A stretch of 64,000 bases of DNA, taken from positions 1 to 64,000 of the forward strand of contig CAZDHT010000001.1 of the NCBI GenBank assembly GCA_964505325.1, in the 5' to 3' direction. A model generated the notes under the pieces. The model saw only the letters and a program-made list of their open reading frames with translations, was not told where the DNA came from and searched no databases. Source of the stretch: CAZDHT01 sp964505325. Lineage in GTDB: Bacteria > Planctomycetota > PUPC01. Within the stretch, counting starts at the first letter, position 1; every line of letters starts with the position of its first letter. Shown piece after piece: positions 35,371 through 53,689 of this stretch. The translations under genes and the position numbers were made by a program.

Positions 35371-35467
35371 CGGTGGGGCAGGCATTCCTGCCTGCCCGAC
35401 GGCCGAGAGGAAGGGACTCCGCCGAAGCGGCTATGTCCCTCTCGCGAAGGCGGATGTCCGCCCTACC
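35371..35467 (+). repeat. Family A repeat in the rplK-rplA gap
   Basis: Starts CGGTGGGGCAGGCATTCCTG and ends GCGGATGTCCGCCCTACC; the ends can pair over a long loop that contains a second stem (AGGGACTCCGC / GCTATGTCCCT). It is longer than its relatives. It separates rplK from rplA, which in many bacteria are close together and under L1 control. Confidence 0.7.
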
Positions 35468-35508
35468 CTTTTGTTGGAGCGCCTGACTCGGGCGGCAGAG
35501 GACGCGGA

Positions 35509-36186
35509 ATGAAGAGAAGCAAACGGTATCGCGCGGCGGAAGGGACGGTGAGCCGCGACAAGAGCTACCCGCTGGCCGAGGCCCTGAACGTGATCAAGTC
35601 GCAGCCCTCGGCCAAGTTCGACGAGACCATCGAGATCGCGGTCAGCACCGGCCTCGACCCCAAGAAGCCCGATCAGTCGGTGCGCGGGACGATTTCGCTG
35701 CCCAAGGGCATCGGCAAGACGCTGCGGGTCATCGCGTTCTGCCCGGAGGACCAAGCGGAGGCGGCCAAGGCGGCGGGCGCCGTCGAGGCGGGCGGCGAGG
35801 AACTGGTGCAGAGGGTGAACGACGGGTGGCTCGACTTCGACGTGGCCATCGCCGCCCCGTCGATGATGCGGTTCGTCGGCCGGCTCGGCCGGCTCCTCGG
35901 CCCGAAAGGTCTGATGCCGGCGCCCAAGTCCGGCACGGTCACCGAGGACGTCCCGGCCGCAGTCAGCGAGTTCGCCGCCGGCAAGATCGAGTACCGCGTC
36001 GACGCCGGCGGCAACATCCACGCGCCGGTGGGAAAGAAATCTTTTCCCCCCGAGGATCTGACGGCGAACATCGAGGCACTCATCGACCAGATCCAGCGGT
36101 CGAAGCCGTCCACCGCCAAGGGCAAATACATCAAGAGAATCTGCCTGTCGTCCAGCATGGGACCAGGCGTCACGGTGGCAGTGTAG
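35509..36186 (+). CDS. rplA: 50S ribosomal protein L1
   Basis: 225 residues. The signature is plain: ETIEIAVSTGLDPKKPDQSVRG-type start (EIAVSTGLDPKKPDQ), FVGRLGRLLGPKGLMPAPK, GTVTEDVPAAVSEF and IQRSKPSTAKGKYIKRICLS. It binds 23S rRNA at the L1 stalk and, in many bacteria, represses its own operon; no leader site was identified here because the rplK-rplA gap is taken by a repeat. Confidence 0.96.
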   Translation: MKRSKRYRAAEGTVSRDKSYPLAEALNVIKSQPSAKFDETIEIAVSTGLDPKKPDQSVRGTISLPKGIGKTLRVIAFCPEDQAEAAKAAGAVEAGGEELVQRVNDGWLDFDVAIAAPSMMRFVGRLGRLLGPKGLMPAPKSGTVTEDVPAAVSEFAAGKIEYRVDAGGNIHAPVGKKSFPPEDLTANIEALIDQIQRSKPSTAKGKYIKRICLSSSMGPGVTVAV

Positions 36187-36188
36187 GC

Positions 36189-36214
36189 AATTGCGGATTG
36201 TGGATTGCGGATTT
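36189..36214 (+). repeat. GGATTGCGGATT-type repeat
   Basis: ATTGCGGATTGTGGATTGCG followed by GATTT: short iterations of GGATTGYGG. Reverse-oriented relatives lie at 37281 and 37581 on both sides of the HicB-like gene. Confidence 0.6.
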
Positions 36215-36223
36215 GTTGCGGGG

Positions 36224-36243
36224 TAACACTTCAGCCAAGTGAC
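36224..36243 (-). repeat. Dispersed repeat family B copy, reverse orientation
   Basis: On the plus strand TAACACTTCAGCCAAGTGAC; its complement reads GTCACTTGGCTGAAGTGTTA. It sits in the rplA-rplJ gap. Confidence 0.65.
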
Positions 36244-36267
36244 CCGCAGCCCGAAATGGAGTCCTGA

Positions 36268-36825
36268 ATGCCCAGCAGGCTCAACAAGCTAGTCGTCGAT
36301 GAGTTGAGCGCGAAGTTCCGCGAGGTGGACACCTGCTTCTTTGTGGACTTCACCGGCTTGTCCGGCCGCAAGGCCGCCGACCTGCGTTACCAGATCCGCT
36401 CGGCCTGCGGAGGAGACACCACACTGACCGTCGTCAAGACATCGCTCGCCAGGCGGGCGCTCGCCCTGGCTGCCGACGGACAGGACCTTGCGGACGGGCC
36501 TGTGGGCGAATACCTGGAGGGGCCCACCGCGATCGCCTACGGCGCGGGTGACCCCGTGCTCCTCGCCCGGACCCTGGCGGACTGGGCCAGGAAAGAAGCG
36601 TCGATACGGTTCAAGGGCGGGTTACTGGTCGGCCGCCCGCTGGCGCCCGATGCCGTGGCCGAGCTGGCGAAGATCCCGCCCAAGCCCATTCTGATGGGGC
36701 ACGTCGTCGGGATGATCGCCGCGCCGCTCACCTCGCTGTTGAACGTCGGCAACGGGCTGATCCGCAAGCTCCTCGCCCTGTGCGATGCGTTGGCCAAGAA
36801 GAACTCCGAAGCGGATTCTGAGTGA
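36268..36825 (+). CDS. rplJ: 50S ribosomal protein L10
   Basis: 185 residues. N-terminal RNA-binding domain ([28 protein letters not shown]) and the C-terminal helix that carries L12 dimers ([22 protein letters not shown]). It forms the base of the L7/L12 stalk. GGAGTCCTG before the ATG is the ribosome site. The stop overlaps an in-frame GTG for rplL that is not used. Confidence 0.95.
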   Translation: MPSRLNKLVVDELSAKFREVDTCFFVDFTGLSGRKAADLRYQIRSACGGDTTLTVVKTSLARRALALAADGQDLADGPVGEYLEGPTAIAYGAGDPVLLARTLADWARKEASIRFKGGLLVGRPLAPDAVAELAKIPPKPILMGHVVGMIAAPLTSLLNVGNGLIRKLLALCDALAKKNSEADSE

Positions 36826-36839
36826 AAGGAGAAGAGAGA

Positions 36840-37244
36840 ATGTCCGAAGCAACACCCGAACCGGCCGGCAAGGTGGCCGAAGCGCTCGAACTGATCTCGG
36901 GCATGACGGTTCTCGAATTGTCCGAGTTCGTCAAAGCCGCCGAGCAGAAGTTCGGCGTGACCGCCTCCGCACCGATGGCGGTGGCTGCGGGGCCCGGCGC
37001 CGCCGGCGCGGACGCCGCGGCAGCGGAGGAGAAGAGCATGTACGACGTCGTCCTCGTCGCCGCCGGAGACCAGAAGCTTCAGACGATCAAAGTCGTCCGG
37101 CAGCTCACCACGCTCGGCCTGAAAGACGCGAAGGCGCTGGTCGACAGCGCGCCCAAGCCGCTGGCGGAAGGCGCTTCGAAGGAAGAGGCCGACAAGATGG
37201 TGGCGGCGCTGGAAGAGGTCGGCGCCAAGGTCGAACTCAAGTGA
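36840..37244 (+). CDS. rplL: 50S ribosomal protein L7/L12
   Basis: 134 residues. N-terminal dimerisation domain ([20 protein letters not shown]), an Ala/Gly-rich hinge ([18 protein letters not shown]) and the C-terminal factor-binding domain (KIKVVR-like [38 protein letters not shown]). It recruits elongation and release factors. GGAG at 36828-36831 fixes the ATG at 36840 rather than the GTG at 36822. In most genomes rpoB follows directly; here a HicB-like gene intervenes. Confidence 0.96.
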   Translation: MSEATPEPAGKVAEALELISGMTVLELSEFVKAAEQKFGVTASAPMAVAAGPGAAGADAAAAEEKSMYDVVLVAAGDQKLQTIKVVRQLTTLGLKDAKALVDSAPKPLAEGASKEEADKMVAALEEVGAKVELK

Positions 37245-37280
37245 TTCTGGACTGTGCATTGCAGATCGCGCAGAGCTGAT

Positions 37281-37309
37281 TCCGCAATCCGAGGTCCGCA
37301 GTGGAGTGC
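37281..37309 (+). repeat. Left flanking repeat of the HicB-like gene
   Basis: Begins TCCGCAATCC and ends TGGAGTGC, the same start and end as 37581-37616 on the other side of the gene. It is part of the GGATTGCGG repeat family read in reverse. Confidence 0.6.
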
Positions 37310-37313
37310 TGCC

Positions 37314-37538
37314 ATGAGGTTTTTCAAGATCATCGTGGAGAAACACCTTGACGGCTACGTGGCATACCCGCTGGGACTGAAGGGAATTGTCGTCGGGCAA
37401 GGAGAAACCTACGAAGATGCTCTTTCCGACGTAACGTCCGCAATCCGATTTCATGGCCAGACGTTCGGAAAGGAAGCATTGGAGGTAGAGCCGCGGATTG
37501 TTGAAGCCTTCGTCGCCGAAGCAGGGATAGAAGCTTGA
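37314..37538 (+). CDS. hicB: HicB-family protein, orphan between rplL and rpoB
   Basis: 74 residues: FFKIIVEKHLDGYVAYPLGL, KGIVVGQGETYEDALSDV and TSAIRFHGQTFGKEAL. This is the partly degraded RNase-H-like fold of HicB antitoxins, the version without a C-terminal DNA-binding domain. No hicA toxin is found nearby, so it is an orphan. The gene has clearly lower G+C than its neighbours and is flanked by near-direct repeats, suggesting recent entry into the rplL-rpoB gap. The upstream repeat supplies GGAG before its ATG, and it should be co-transcribed with rpoB. Confidence 0.8.
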   Translation: MRFFKIIVEKHLDGYVAYPLGLKGIVVGQGETYEDALSDVTSAIRFHGQTFGKEALEVEPRIVEAFVAEAGIEA

Positions 37539-37580
37539 TGGTTGTGGACGGCGGACGCGATCTGCTCACGCAGCCTTGGA

Positions 37581-37616
37581 TCCGCAATCCACAATCCGAA
37601 ATCCGAAATGGAGTGC
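37581..37616 (+). repeat. Right flanking repeat before rpoB
   Basis: TCCGCAATCCACAATCCGAA then ATCCGAAATGGAGTGC. It matches the start and end of 37281-37309 and provides the GGAG ribosome site for rpoB. Confidence 0.6.
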
Positions 37617-37619
37617 GCA

Positions 37620-42032
<4,413 letters not shown>

Positions 42033-42122
42033 AGACCCAATGCGTGAATCCCGAGCCTCAACCGGCCACTCCTCCGCGCACGCCGGGGCGTGGCCTGTCG
42101 ATATTTTCCTATGGAGGTGCTG

Positions 42123-46733
<4,611 letters not shown>

Positions 46734-46750
46734 GGAGCTCTGGCAAAGCG

Positions 46751-46812
46751 GTGGGGCGGAGGTCCCTGTCTGCCCGTGGCAGGCAAGAATGCCTGCCCCA
46801 CCAGGGTCTTGA
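46751..46812 (-). repeat. Family A repeat in the rpoC-rpsL gap
   Basis: GTGGGGCGGAGGTCCCTGTC, then GCAGGCAAGAATGCCTGC and CCACCAGGGTCTTGA. This is nearly the exact reverse complement of 22534-22596. It lies between rpoC and rpsL and could fold in the mRNA. Confidence 0.8.
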
Positions 46813-46843
46813 CAGGCCCTTAACGCAGAAAGGAGCAGAAACG

Positions 46844-47215
46844 TTGCCCACCATCAACCAACTGGTGCGGAAAGGGCGCAAGCAGACACGCAAGAAGAGC
46901 CGGCGCCCAGACTTGCAGAAGTGCCCCCAGCGGAAGGGCGTGTGTCTCCAGGTGATGACCCGCCCGCCCAAGAAGCCGAACTCCGCGCTCCGGAAGATCG
47001 CCCGCGTGCGGCTGACCAACGGCCGCGAGGTCACCGCCTACATCCCGGGCGAGGGGCACAACCTCCAGGAGCACTCCATCGTCCTCGTCCGCGGCGGCAG
47101 GGTGCGCGACCTGCCCGGAGTGCGCTATCACGTGATCCGCGGAACGCTCGATGCCAGCGGCGTCGACGCGCGGCGGCGCAGCCGCTCGAAATACGGCACC
47201 AAGCGGCCGAAGTGA
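46844..47215 (+). CDS. rpsL: 30S ribosomal protein S12
   Basis: 123 residues from a TTG start; AAGGAGC upstream and the conserved N-terminus [12 protein letters not shown] right after it make this start firm. The decoding-centre loops are [10 protein letters not shown] (Lys42 kept) and [13 protein letters not shown], where the Lys equivalent to E. coli K87 is Arg. The methylthiolation Asp88 is kept. It monitors codon-anticodon pairing in the A site. The arginine is the same change that gives streptomycin resistance in other bacteria. Confidence 0.95.
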   Translation: MPTINQLVRKGRKQTRKKSRRPDLQKCPQRKGVCLQVMTRPPKKPNSALRKIARVRLTNGREVTAYIPGEGHNLQEHSIVLVRGGRVRDLPGVRYHVIRGTLDASGVDARRRSRSKYGTKRPK

Positions 47216-47228
47216 GCAACGGAATTCG

Positions 47229-47348
47229 CCACTGATGAACACGGATGGACACTGATAAGAGCCTATCCAAGAAGGTGCGCTGGTCTTGTGGCACGGTTTT
47301 TGGATAGCCTCAGACAACAAATCCGTGTTTATCCGTGTTCATCCGTGG
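47229..47348. repeat. Inverted repeat filling the rpsL-rpsG gap (family C)
   Basis: The left arm 47229-47256 (CCACTGATGAACACGGATGG plus ACACTGAT) pairs with the right arm 47321-47348 (ATCCGTGTTTATCCGTGTTC plus ATCCGTGG). An inner pair CTATCCAA/TTGGATAG (about 47263-47318) nests inside. The element is poorer in G+C than the genes around it. Confidence 0.7.
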
Positions 47349-47375
47349 CTGGTCTCTGAGAACAAGGGGTTGGGA

Positions 47376-47849
47376 ATGGCGAAGAAATTTGCGTCGACCG
47401 AACGGTTCCTGAAGCCCGACGTCAAGTACGACAACCGCCTCGCGGCGAAGTTCATCAACTGCATCATGCTGGACGGCAAGAAGAGCGTCGCGGAGCGGAT
47501 CCTGTACCGCGCCCTCGACGTCATCGAAAAGCGCGTGCCCGACACGCCGCCGCTGGAAGTGTTCGAGAAGGCCATCGAGAACGTCAAGCCGCAGATCGAA
47601 GTGCGCTCCAAGCGGGTCGGCGGCGCCACCTACCAAGTGCCCATACCCGTCACCACTAAGCGCCAACTCAGCCTCGCCATCCGCTGGATCCGAGACGCGG
47701 TGCGCAAGCGCTCGGGAAAAGCCATGTATCTCATCCTGGCGGATGAACTCGTCGCGGCGTTCAACCGCGAGGGAGCCGCCGTCACCGTACGCGAAAACGT
47801 GCACAAGATGGCCGAGGCCAACAAGGCCTTCGCTCACTTCGCATGGTAA
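47376..47849 (+). CDS. rpsG: 30S ribosomal protein S7
   Basis: 157 residues. Typical blocks are KYDNRLAAKFINCIMLDGKK, AERILYRALDVIEKR, KPQIEVRSKRVGGATYQVP and the C-terminal KMAEANKAFAHFAW. It nucleates the head of the small subunit at the 3' domain of 16S rRNA. The longer frame upstream only reads repeat sequence; GGGAATGG is the start context. Confidence 0.95.
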   Translation: MAKKFASTERFLKPDVKYDNRLAAKFINCIMLDGKKSVAERILYRALDVIEKRVPDTPPLEVFEKAIENVKPQIEVRSKRVGGATYQVPIPVTTKRQLSLAIRWIRDAVRKRSGKAMYLILADELVAAFNREGAAVTVRENVHKMAEANKAFAHFAW

Positions 47850-47985
47850 GATAAGACAGAAAACGACACCCCACGGGCCGATCGTCCCTGCCAGCCGGGA
47901 CGGCCGGCTCGCGGCGCAAACAGAGAGACCGGCGCATACGTCCCATCGGTCCTCTAGGACCTGTTAGGCAACTGCGGACCCGCTC

Positions 47986-50049
47986 ATGGCCGCGTTCAGC
48001 AAGAAGCGAAACATCGGCATCATGGCCCACATCGACGCCGGGAAGACCACCACCACCGAGCGCATCCTGTACTACACCGGCGTCGAGCACCAGATGGGCG
48101 AGGTGCACGACGGCGCCGCCACGATGGACTGGATGGTCGAGGAGCGCGAACGCGGCATCACCATTACTTCGGCAGCAACCACTTGCCACTGGCGCGATTG
48201 GGAGATCAACATCATCGACACCCCCGGGCACGTCGACTTCACCGCCGAGGTCGAACGCAGCCTGCGGGTGCTCGACGGGGCCATCGCCGTGTTCTGCGGC
48301 GTTGCCGGCGTCCAGGCCCAGTCCGAGACCGTCTGGCGCCAGGCCGACCGCTACCACATCCCGCGGTTGTCCTTCGTCAACAAGCTGGATCGTGTCGGGG
48401 CGGACTTCCACGGCGCCGTCGATTCCATTCGGACCCGTCTCGGCGCCACCCCGCTCCTGCTCCAGATCCCCCTCGGTCTCGCGGCCGACCACCGCGGCCA
48501 GATCGACCTGGTCCGGATGAAAGCCATCGTCTACGAGTCCGAAACCCTCGGCGCGAAATATCATTTCGCCGACATCCCGGACGGCCTCGCCGCGGAAGCC
48601 AAGCACCGCCGGGAAGAGATGATCGAGCTCCTTGCCGAGCACAGCGACAGCGTTGCCGAGAAATACGTGCACGACCACGACGTCACCGAGGCCGATCTCA
48701 TTGCCGGCATCCGAAAGGCCACCCTCGGCGCCGCCCTCACGCCGGTCTTCTGCGGCTCGGCCCTGCGCAACTGCGGAATCCAGCCGCTCCTCGACGGCAT
48801 CTGCCATTTTCTCCCGTCCCCCGTAGACCTCCCGCCCACGGAAGGAATCCACCCCAAGACCGAGCAGCCCGTCCGGCGCAAGCCCAGCCAGAAGGAGCCC
48901 CTCGCTGCGCTCGCCTTCAAGGTCGCGACCGACCGGTTCGGCGAACTCGTGTACACCCGCGTGTACGCCGGCACGCTCAAGGCCGGCCGGCGCATTCACA
49001 ACGCCACCAAGGACCGCGTCGAGCGGGCCGCCAAGATGTGGCGGATGCACGCGAATGACAGGCTGCCAATCGGCGAGGCCACCGTCGGTGATATCGTGGC
49101 ACTCGTCGGCCTGAAGTTCACCGGCACCGGCGATACCCTCTGCGAGAGAGAACACCCCATTATCCTCGAGCAGATGCGGTTCCCCAACCCCGTGATTTCC
49201 CAGGCCATCGAGCCGAAGACCTCCGCCGACCGTGTCCGGCTGTCCGAAACCCTTGCCCAACTCCAAAAAGAAGACCCGACATTTCGGCGCCGGACGGACG
49301 AGGATACCGGCCAGACCATCATCAGCGGCATGGGCGAACTGCACCTGGAGGTGCTCGTGCACCGGATGCAGCGCGAGTTCAGTCTGGGAGCGAACGTCGG
49401 CGTGCCCCGCGTCGCCTACCGCGAGACGTTCCGCCAGCCCGTAGAGGCCGAGGGCAAGTACATCCACCAGACGGGCGGCCGCGGCCAGTACGGGCACGTG
49501 AAGATTCGCGTCGAGCCCTTCTCCAGCCTCTCCGGCCCCGTGGTGGTCAACGAAGTGAAGCACGGCGATATCCCCGCCGAGTACATCCCGGCGATCGAAG
49601 AGGGAATTCAGTCCGCGGCGAGCGGCGGGCTCCTGGCGGGCTACCCCGTTATTAACGTTAAGGTTACCATCCTGGGCGGCTCGTATCATCCGGAGGACTC
49701 GTCCGACATCGCCTTTGCCGCCGCCGCCGGCCGGGCCATGGTCAACGCGGCGCGAGACGGCCAAGTCGCGCTGCTCGAGCCGATTATGAGACTCGAGGTC
49801 ATCGTCCCGGAGGCCTATCTCGGTGACGTGCTCAACGACCTGAACGGCCGAAGAGCAAATATCGTGGACATGGGAATCATGGGGCAGCTCCGGACCATCG
49901 AAGCAAAGGCTCCGCTCGCCGAACTCTTCGGCTACTCCACCGTCGTCCGCTCACTCTCGCAAGGTCGCGCCACGCACACGATGGAGCCACTCGAATACGC
50001 GCTGGCCCCCGACGACACCGCTGCGCGGATCGCGGGGCTTGACTCTTGA
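47986..50049 (+). CDS. fusA: Translation elongation factor EF-G
   Basis: 687 residues. GTPase motifs: [20 protein letters not shown] (switch I), DTPGHVDF and [10 protein letters not shown]. The domain [12 protein letters not shown], domain [13 protein letters not shown], domain [16 protein letters not shown] and domain V blocks are all present. It drives translocation. It closes the str-type cluster 136 bases after rpsG. Confidence 0.96.
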   Translation: MAAFSKKRNIGIMAHIDAGKTTTTERILYYTGVEHQMGEVHDGAATMDWMVEERERGITITSAATTCHWRDWEINIIDTPGHVDFTAEVERSLRVLDGAIAVFCGVAGVQAQSETVWRQADRYHIPRLSFVNKLDRVGADFHGAVDSIRTRLGATPLLLQIPLGLAADHRGQIDLVRMKAIVYESETLGAKYHFADIPDGLAAEAKHRREEMIELLAEHSDSVAEKYVHDHDVTEADLIAGIRKATLGAALTPVFCGSALRNCGIQPLLDGICHFLPSPVDLPPTEGIHPKTEQPVRRKPSQKEPLAALAFKVATDRFGELVYTRVYAGTLKAGRRIHNATKDRVERAAKMWRMHANDRLPIGEATVGDIVALVGLKFTGTGDTLCEREHPIILEQMRFPNPVISQAIEPKTSADRVRLSETLAQLQKEDPTFRRRTDEDTGQTIISGMGELHLEVLVHRMQREFSLGANVGVPRVAYRETFRQPVEAEGKYIHQTGGRGQYGHVKIRVEPFSSLSGPVVVNEVKHGDIPAEYIPAIEEGIQSAASGGLLAGYPVINVKVTILGGSYHPEDSSDIAFAAAAGRAMVNAARDGQVALLEPIMRLEVIVPEAYLGDVLNDLNGRRANIVDMGIMGQLRTIEAKAPLAELFGYSTVVRSLSQGRATHTMEPLEYALAPDDTAARIAGLDS

Positions 50050-50102
50050 CTAATGTTTTACAATTTTTTACAATTAACGCTCGGCTCTCGCACGTTTTTT
50101 GC

Positions 50103-50130
50103 TTGACGAACTTGTTTGCGGGCTTATAAT
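50103..50130 (+). promoter_or_regulatory. Strong promoter for the S10-spc-alpha superoperon
   Basis: TTGACG (50103-50108) and a perfect TATAAT (50125-50130) with a 16-base spacer, 116 bases before rpsJ. The preceding A/T-rich stretch (50050-50102) fits an UP-element or the end of the fusA transcript. Confidence 0.7.
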
Positions 50131-50246
50131 TAGACTCTTTTCCCGTTAGGGGCGCGGTATTTCACCGTGCCCCGTGCCATGTGCGCGGGCCATCATCATC
50201 CCGCGCCAGGCTACAGAGTCATGTTGGCCGTTCGCGGAGGGGCCGA

Positions 50247-50558
50247 ATGCCCAAACTGCAGCGAGTGCGGATTCGCATGGAAGCGTATGACCACGAAGTC
50301 CTCGATCAGTCGGCGACACAGATCGTCAACGCGGTGCTGCGCACGGGCGCCAAAGTCTCCGGGCCGGTGCCGCTGCCGACGCGAATTGAGCGGTACACGG
50401 TGCTCCGCTCGCCGTTCGTGCACAAGAAGTCCCGCGAGCAGTTCGAGATCCGTACGCACCGGCGCATCATCGACATCCTTCAGCCGACCCCGCAGACCAC
50501 TGACGCGCTGCAGCGCCTCAGCGTCCCTGCCGGCGTGGGCATAAAAGTAAAGGCGTAA
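50247..50558 (+). CDS. rpsJ: 30S ribosomal protein S10
   Basis: 103 residues from ATG at 50247, with GGAGG ending at 50240. [39 protein letters not shown] and [19 protein letters not shown] are standard. It also binds NusB and NusG. The next gene is rplD, two bases on; rplC is missing from its usual place. Confidence 0.96.
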   Translation: MPKLQRVRIRMEAYDHEVLDQSATQIVNAVLRTGAKVSGPVPLPTRIERYTVLRSPFVHKKSREQFEIRTHRRIIDILQPTPQTTDALQRLSVPAGVGIKVKA

Positions 50559-50560
50559 TC

Positions 50561-51208
50561 GTGTTGGAGTTGGATGTTTACAACATGGACGGCAAGAAGG
50601 TGGACTCGGTCAAGATTGACGAGGCCGTCTTCGGCGGGACGGTGAACCATGCAGTCCTTCGCGAGGCCGTGCTGATGTACCAGGCCAACCGCCGCTCGGG
50701 CACTGCCTCGGCCAAGAACCGGGTCGCCGTGTGCGGCTCGGGCGCGAAGCCGTTCCGCCAGAAGGGCACCGGGCGCGCCAGGCAAGGGTCCCGGGGCGCC
50801 CCCCACCACGTTGGCGGCGGCGTGGCGCACGGCCCCGTGCCGCGGAGCTACCGGTATTCGATGCCGAAGAAGGCCCGCCTCGCCGCTCTCAAAAGCGCCT
50901 ACCTCGACAAACTTCAGAACGCAACACGCATCATCGACAACATAGCAATAGATGCCCCAAGAACGAGCCAGGTCGCCCGGCTGCTCAAGAACCTCGGCGT
51001 TCGAGGCCCTTGCCTGATCGCCACGCTGGGCGCCTCGGACGCCGTGGTGAAATCCACCCGAAATATCCCGGGCGTCATTACCAAGCGCATTCGCGACGTG
51101 AACGCGTATGACCTCCTGCGGCCCAGGAATTTTGTGGTCACCCGCCGCGCCCTCGAAAGCGTGGCCGAAAAATTCGCCGGCGACGCCCGGACGGACGGTG
51201 AACTGTAA
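50561..51208 (+). CDS. rplD: 50S ribosomal protein L4
   Basis: 215 residues from GTG, two bases after rpsJ. The exit-tunnel loop shows KPFRQKGTGRARQGSRGAP, followed by GGGVAHGPVPRSY and PKKARLAALKSAY. In many bacteria L4 represses this operon by binding the S10 leader. The start is set by the neighbouring stop and the MLELDVYNMDGK beginning. The stop overlaps rplW. Confidence 0.95.
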   Translation: MLELDVYNMDGKKVDSVKIDEAVFGGTVNHAVLREAVLMYQANRRSGTASAKNRVAVCGSGAKPFRQKGTGRARQGSRGAPHHVGGGVAHGPVPRSYRYSMPKKARLAALKSAYLDKLQNATRIIDNIAIDAPRTSQVARLLKNLGVRGPCLIATLGASDAVVKSTRNIPGVITKRIRDVNAYDLLRPRNFVVTRRALESVAEKFAGDARTDGEL

Positions 51209-51513
51209 TGGATGACCCGAGAAAGATTATCATCAAGCCGATCATCACCGAGAAGAGCACGGATCTGATCGAGCGCGCGAACCGGAACGGCGTGCCGCAG
51301 AACGCCTACTCGTTCCAGGTGCACAACCGCGCCGCCAAGCCGGAGATCCGCCAGGCGATCGAAGCCCTGTTCAACGTCAAAGTCCGCGCCGTCAAGACCT
51401 TGTGGCAGCGCGGCAAGCTGCGGCGCACCCGCCGCGGCGGCGTGACCCGGCAATCCAACTGGAAAAAGGCGATCGTAACGCTCCGCGAAGGTCACCGAAT
51501 CGAGCTGTACTGA
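51208..51513 (+). CDS. rplW: 50S ribosomal protein L23
   Basis: 101 residues. [16 protein letters not shown] is the family start and the loop ([15 protein letters not shown]) with a basic tail reaches the tunnel. It is a docking site for trigger factor and SRP at the exit. It starts in the stop of rplD and is followed by rplB after two bases. Confidence 0.95.
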   Translation: MDDPRKIIIKPIITEKSTDLIERANRNGVPQNAYSFQVHNRAAKPEIRQAIEALFNVKVRAVKTLWQRGKLRRTRRGGVTRQSNWKKAIVTLREGHRIELY

Positions 51514-51515
51514 CC

Positions 51516-52349
51516 ATGGGCACGAAGAAACGCAAACCGACGACCCCGGCGCAGCGGCACATGACGCACTCGGACTTCGCCGAGATCACCCGGTCGAAGC
51601 CCGAGAAGTCGCTGACCACGCCGCTCAAGAAGACGGGCGGCCGGAATTCCAACGGCCGCATTACCAGCCGGCGGCGGGGCGGCGGCCACAAACGGAAGTA
51701 TCGGATCATCGACTTCAAGCGCGACAAGCGCGGCGTGCCGGCCAAGGTCGCGGCGATCGAATACGACCCAAACCGCAGCGCGCGAATCGCACTGCTGCAT
51801 TACGCCGACGGCGAGAAGCGGTACATCCTGGCGCCCAAGGGCCTCCAGGTCGGCCAGCCGGTTATAGCGGGCGACGATGTCGAGCCCCGCGTGGGCAACG
51901 CGCTGCCGCTCAGAACCGTTCCGCCGGGCACGCCCGTGCACAACATCGAGCTGGTCCCCGGCGGCGGCGGGAAACTCGTGCGCGGCGCCGGCACCTCGGC
52001 CACCGTTTCCGCCAAGGAAGGCCGGCGGGCACGGGTCAACCTCCCGTCCGGCGAGGTGCGCCAGCTCCACCTCGAGTGCTACTGCACCGTGGGGCAGCTC
52101 GGCAACATCGAGCATGCCACCATCAAGCTGGGCAAGGCCGGGCGGAGCCGCTGGCTGGGCAGGCGACCCAAGGTCCGCGGGATGGCGATGAACCCCGTGG
52201 CCCACCCGATGGGCGGCGGCGAAGGCCGCTCGGGAGGCGGCCGCGTGCCGGTCTCTCCGTGGGGCAAGCCGTCCAAGGGCGGCAAGACGCGGAGCCGCAA
52301 GGCCGTCTCCAACAAGTTCATCGTCCGGCGCCGTTCGAAGACCCGATAG
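51516..52349 (+). CDS. rplB: 50S ribosomal protein L2
   Basis: 277 residues. Landmarks are [39 protein letters not shown] and the active-centre segment [20 protein letters not shown] with the conserved His. It is needed for subunit joining and peptidyl transfer. Confidence 0.97.
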   Translation: MGTKKRKPTTPAQRHMTHSDFAEITRSKPEKSLTTPLKKTGGRNSNGRITSRRRGGGHKRKYRIIDFKRDKRGVPAKVAAIEYDPNRSARIALLHYADGEKRYILAPKGLQVGQPVIAGDDVEPRVGNALPLRTVPPGTPVHNIELVPGGGGKLVRGAGTSATVSAKEGRRARVNLPSGEVRQLHLECYCTVGQLGNIEHATIKLGKAGRSRWLGRRPKVRGMAMNPVAHPMGGGEGRSGGGRVPVSPWGKPSKGGKTRSRKAVSNKFIVRRRSKTR

Positions 52350-52368
52350 GGTTTGGTGAGGAGCTGAC

Positions 52369-52653
52369 ATGTCACGATCGGTGAAAAAAGGCCCGTACGT
52401 GGCGGAAAAACTGCTGAAGAAGGTCGCGCGCGTAACCCGCTCCGGCAGCCAGGATCCGATCCAGACCTGGTCGCGCGCGTCGGTGGTGATCCCCGAGTTC
52501 GTCGGGCACACATTCATGGTGCACAACGGCCGGATGTTTAACCGGGTCTACGTCACCGAGAACATGGTCGGGCATCGGCTGGGCGAATTCTCGCCGACCC
52601 GTACGTTCCGGGGTCATGCGGGCCGCCGGGGCGAACACGCCAGGAAGGCGTAA
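52369..52653 (+). CDS. rpsS: 30S ribosomal protein S19
   Basis: 94 residues. [37 protein letters not shown] and [18 protein letters not shown] are the family core. It binds the head of 16S rRNA next to S13. Nine bases separate it from rplV. Confidence 0.96.
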   Translation: MSRSVKKGPYVAEKLLKKVARVTRSGSQDPIQTWSRASVVIPEFVGHTFMVHNGRMFNRVYVTENMVGHRLGEFSPTRTFRGHAGRRGEHARKA

Positions 52654-52662
52654 GGAAGGCAG

Positions 52663-53004
52663 ATGGAAGCGAGGGCCCGACACCAATACGCGCGAATATC
52701 GCCGACCAAGGTCCGCCCGGTGGCGAAGATGATCCGGCACATGCCGCTGACAACGGCGCTGGACTCGTTGCGGGTCAGCAACAAGCGGGCGGCCCGGCTG
52801 CTGGAAAAAGCCCTTAAGTCAGCCTGGGCCAACGCGATAGAAGCCGGCGGCCGGCTGGACGAGGCCGATTTCTTTGTGGCGTCCGCGTCGGTAAATGAAG
52901 GCCCGACCATCAAGCGGGGCCGGCCGGGCGACCGCGGACGGTGGCGGCGGATTCTGAAGCGGTCCTGCCACATTGCAGTGGTGTTGTCAGACCGAAAGGA
53001 TTGA
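52663..53004 (+). CDS. rplV: 50S ribosomal protein L22
   Basis: 113 residues. HQYARISPTKVRPVAKMI is the standard start; the tunnel beta-hairpin lies around VNEGPTIKRGRPGDRGRW. Its hairpin lines the exit tunnel and is a macrolide-contact site. Confidence 0.95.
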   Translation: MEARARHQYARISPTKVRPVAKMIRHMPLTTALDSLRVSNKRAARLLEKALKSAWANAIEAGGRLDEADFFVASASVNEGPTIKRGRPGDRGRWRRILKRSCHIAVVLSDRKD

Positions 53005-53005
53005 C

Positions 53006-53689
53006 GTGGGGCAAAAGGTAAATCCAATATCCTTCCGGCTGGGAATCACGGAAACGTGGCGCAGCCGGTGGTACGCCGACAAGAAGACGTTCGGCGGCCT
53101 GCTGGTCGCCGACCAGAAGATCCGGCAGTACATCCGCGAGCGCTACCAGTTTGCGGGGATCCCGCGCATCGACATCGAGCGCACCAGCGGCGAGGCGCGG
53201 CTCACCCTGCACTGTGCCCGGCCCGGCGTCGTCATCGGCCGGAAGGGCCAGGAAGTCGAGCAACTCCGCGCCGACCTCGAGGAGATCAGCGGGTGTACCA
53301 TCCACATTGACATCAAAGAAGTCCCGCATCCCGAGACGAGCGCCGCCCTCATCGGCCAGGCCATTGCCGAGCAGCTCAAGAAGCGGGCGTCGTTCCGCCG
53401 CGTGATGAAGAAAGCCGCCGAGACCACCATGCAGGTGGGGGCGCTGGGCGTCAAGATCGAGCTGGCCGGCCGGCTGGGCGGCTCGGAGATGCGGCGCCGC
53501 GAGCGGACCGTTATCGGCATGATCCCGCTGCACACGCTGGATGCGATGATCGATTATGCCTTCACCAAGTGCGTCACCACCTACGGAACCATCGGGGTCA
53601 AAGTGTGGGTATACAAGGGCGAGCAACCGTCTGGAGGAACGCCCCGGGCGCCGACCCAGCAGGCGACGCCCGCCAGAGGAGCTAGCTGA
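53006..53689 (+). CDS. rpsC: 30S ribosomal protein S3
   Basis: 227 residues from GTG at 53006, with AAGGA upstream and [17 protein letters not shown] as the conserved N-terminus. The KH domain has [14 protein letters not shown] and the C-terminal part [18 protein letters not shown] short Pro/Ala-rich tail extends the end. It forms part of the mRNA entry helicase site. Confidence 0.95.
   Translation: MGQKVNPISFRLGITETWRSRWYADKKTFGGLLVADQKIRQYIRERYQFAGIPRIDIERTSGEARLTLHCARPGVVIGRKGQEVEQLRADLEEISGCTIHIDIKEVPHPETSAALIGQAIAEQLKKRASFRRVMKKAAETTMQVGALGVKIELAGRLGGSEMRRRERTVIGMIPLHTLDAMIDYAFTKCVTTYGTIGVKVWVYKGEQPSGGTPRAPTQQATPARGAS

Noticed and set aside
50131..50246. A hidden rplC or leader peptide before rpsJ
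   Set aside because: The gap of about 115 bases between promoter and rpsJ is too short for L3 and shows no L3-like text in any frame.
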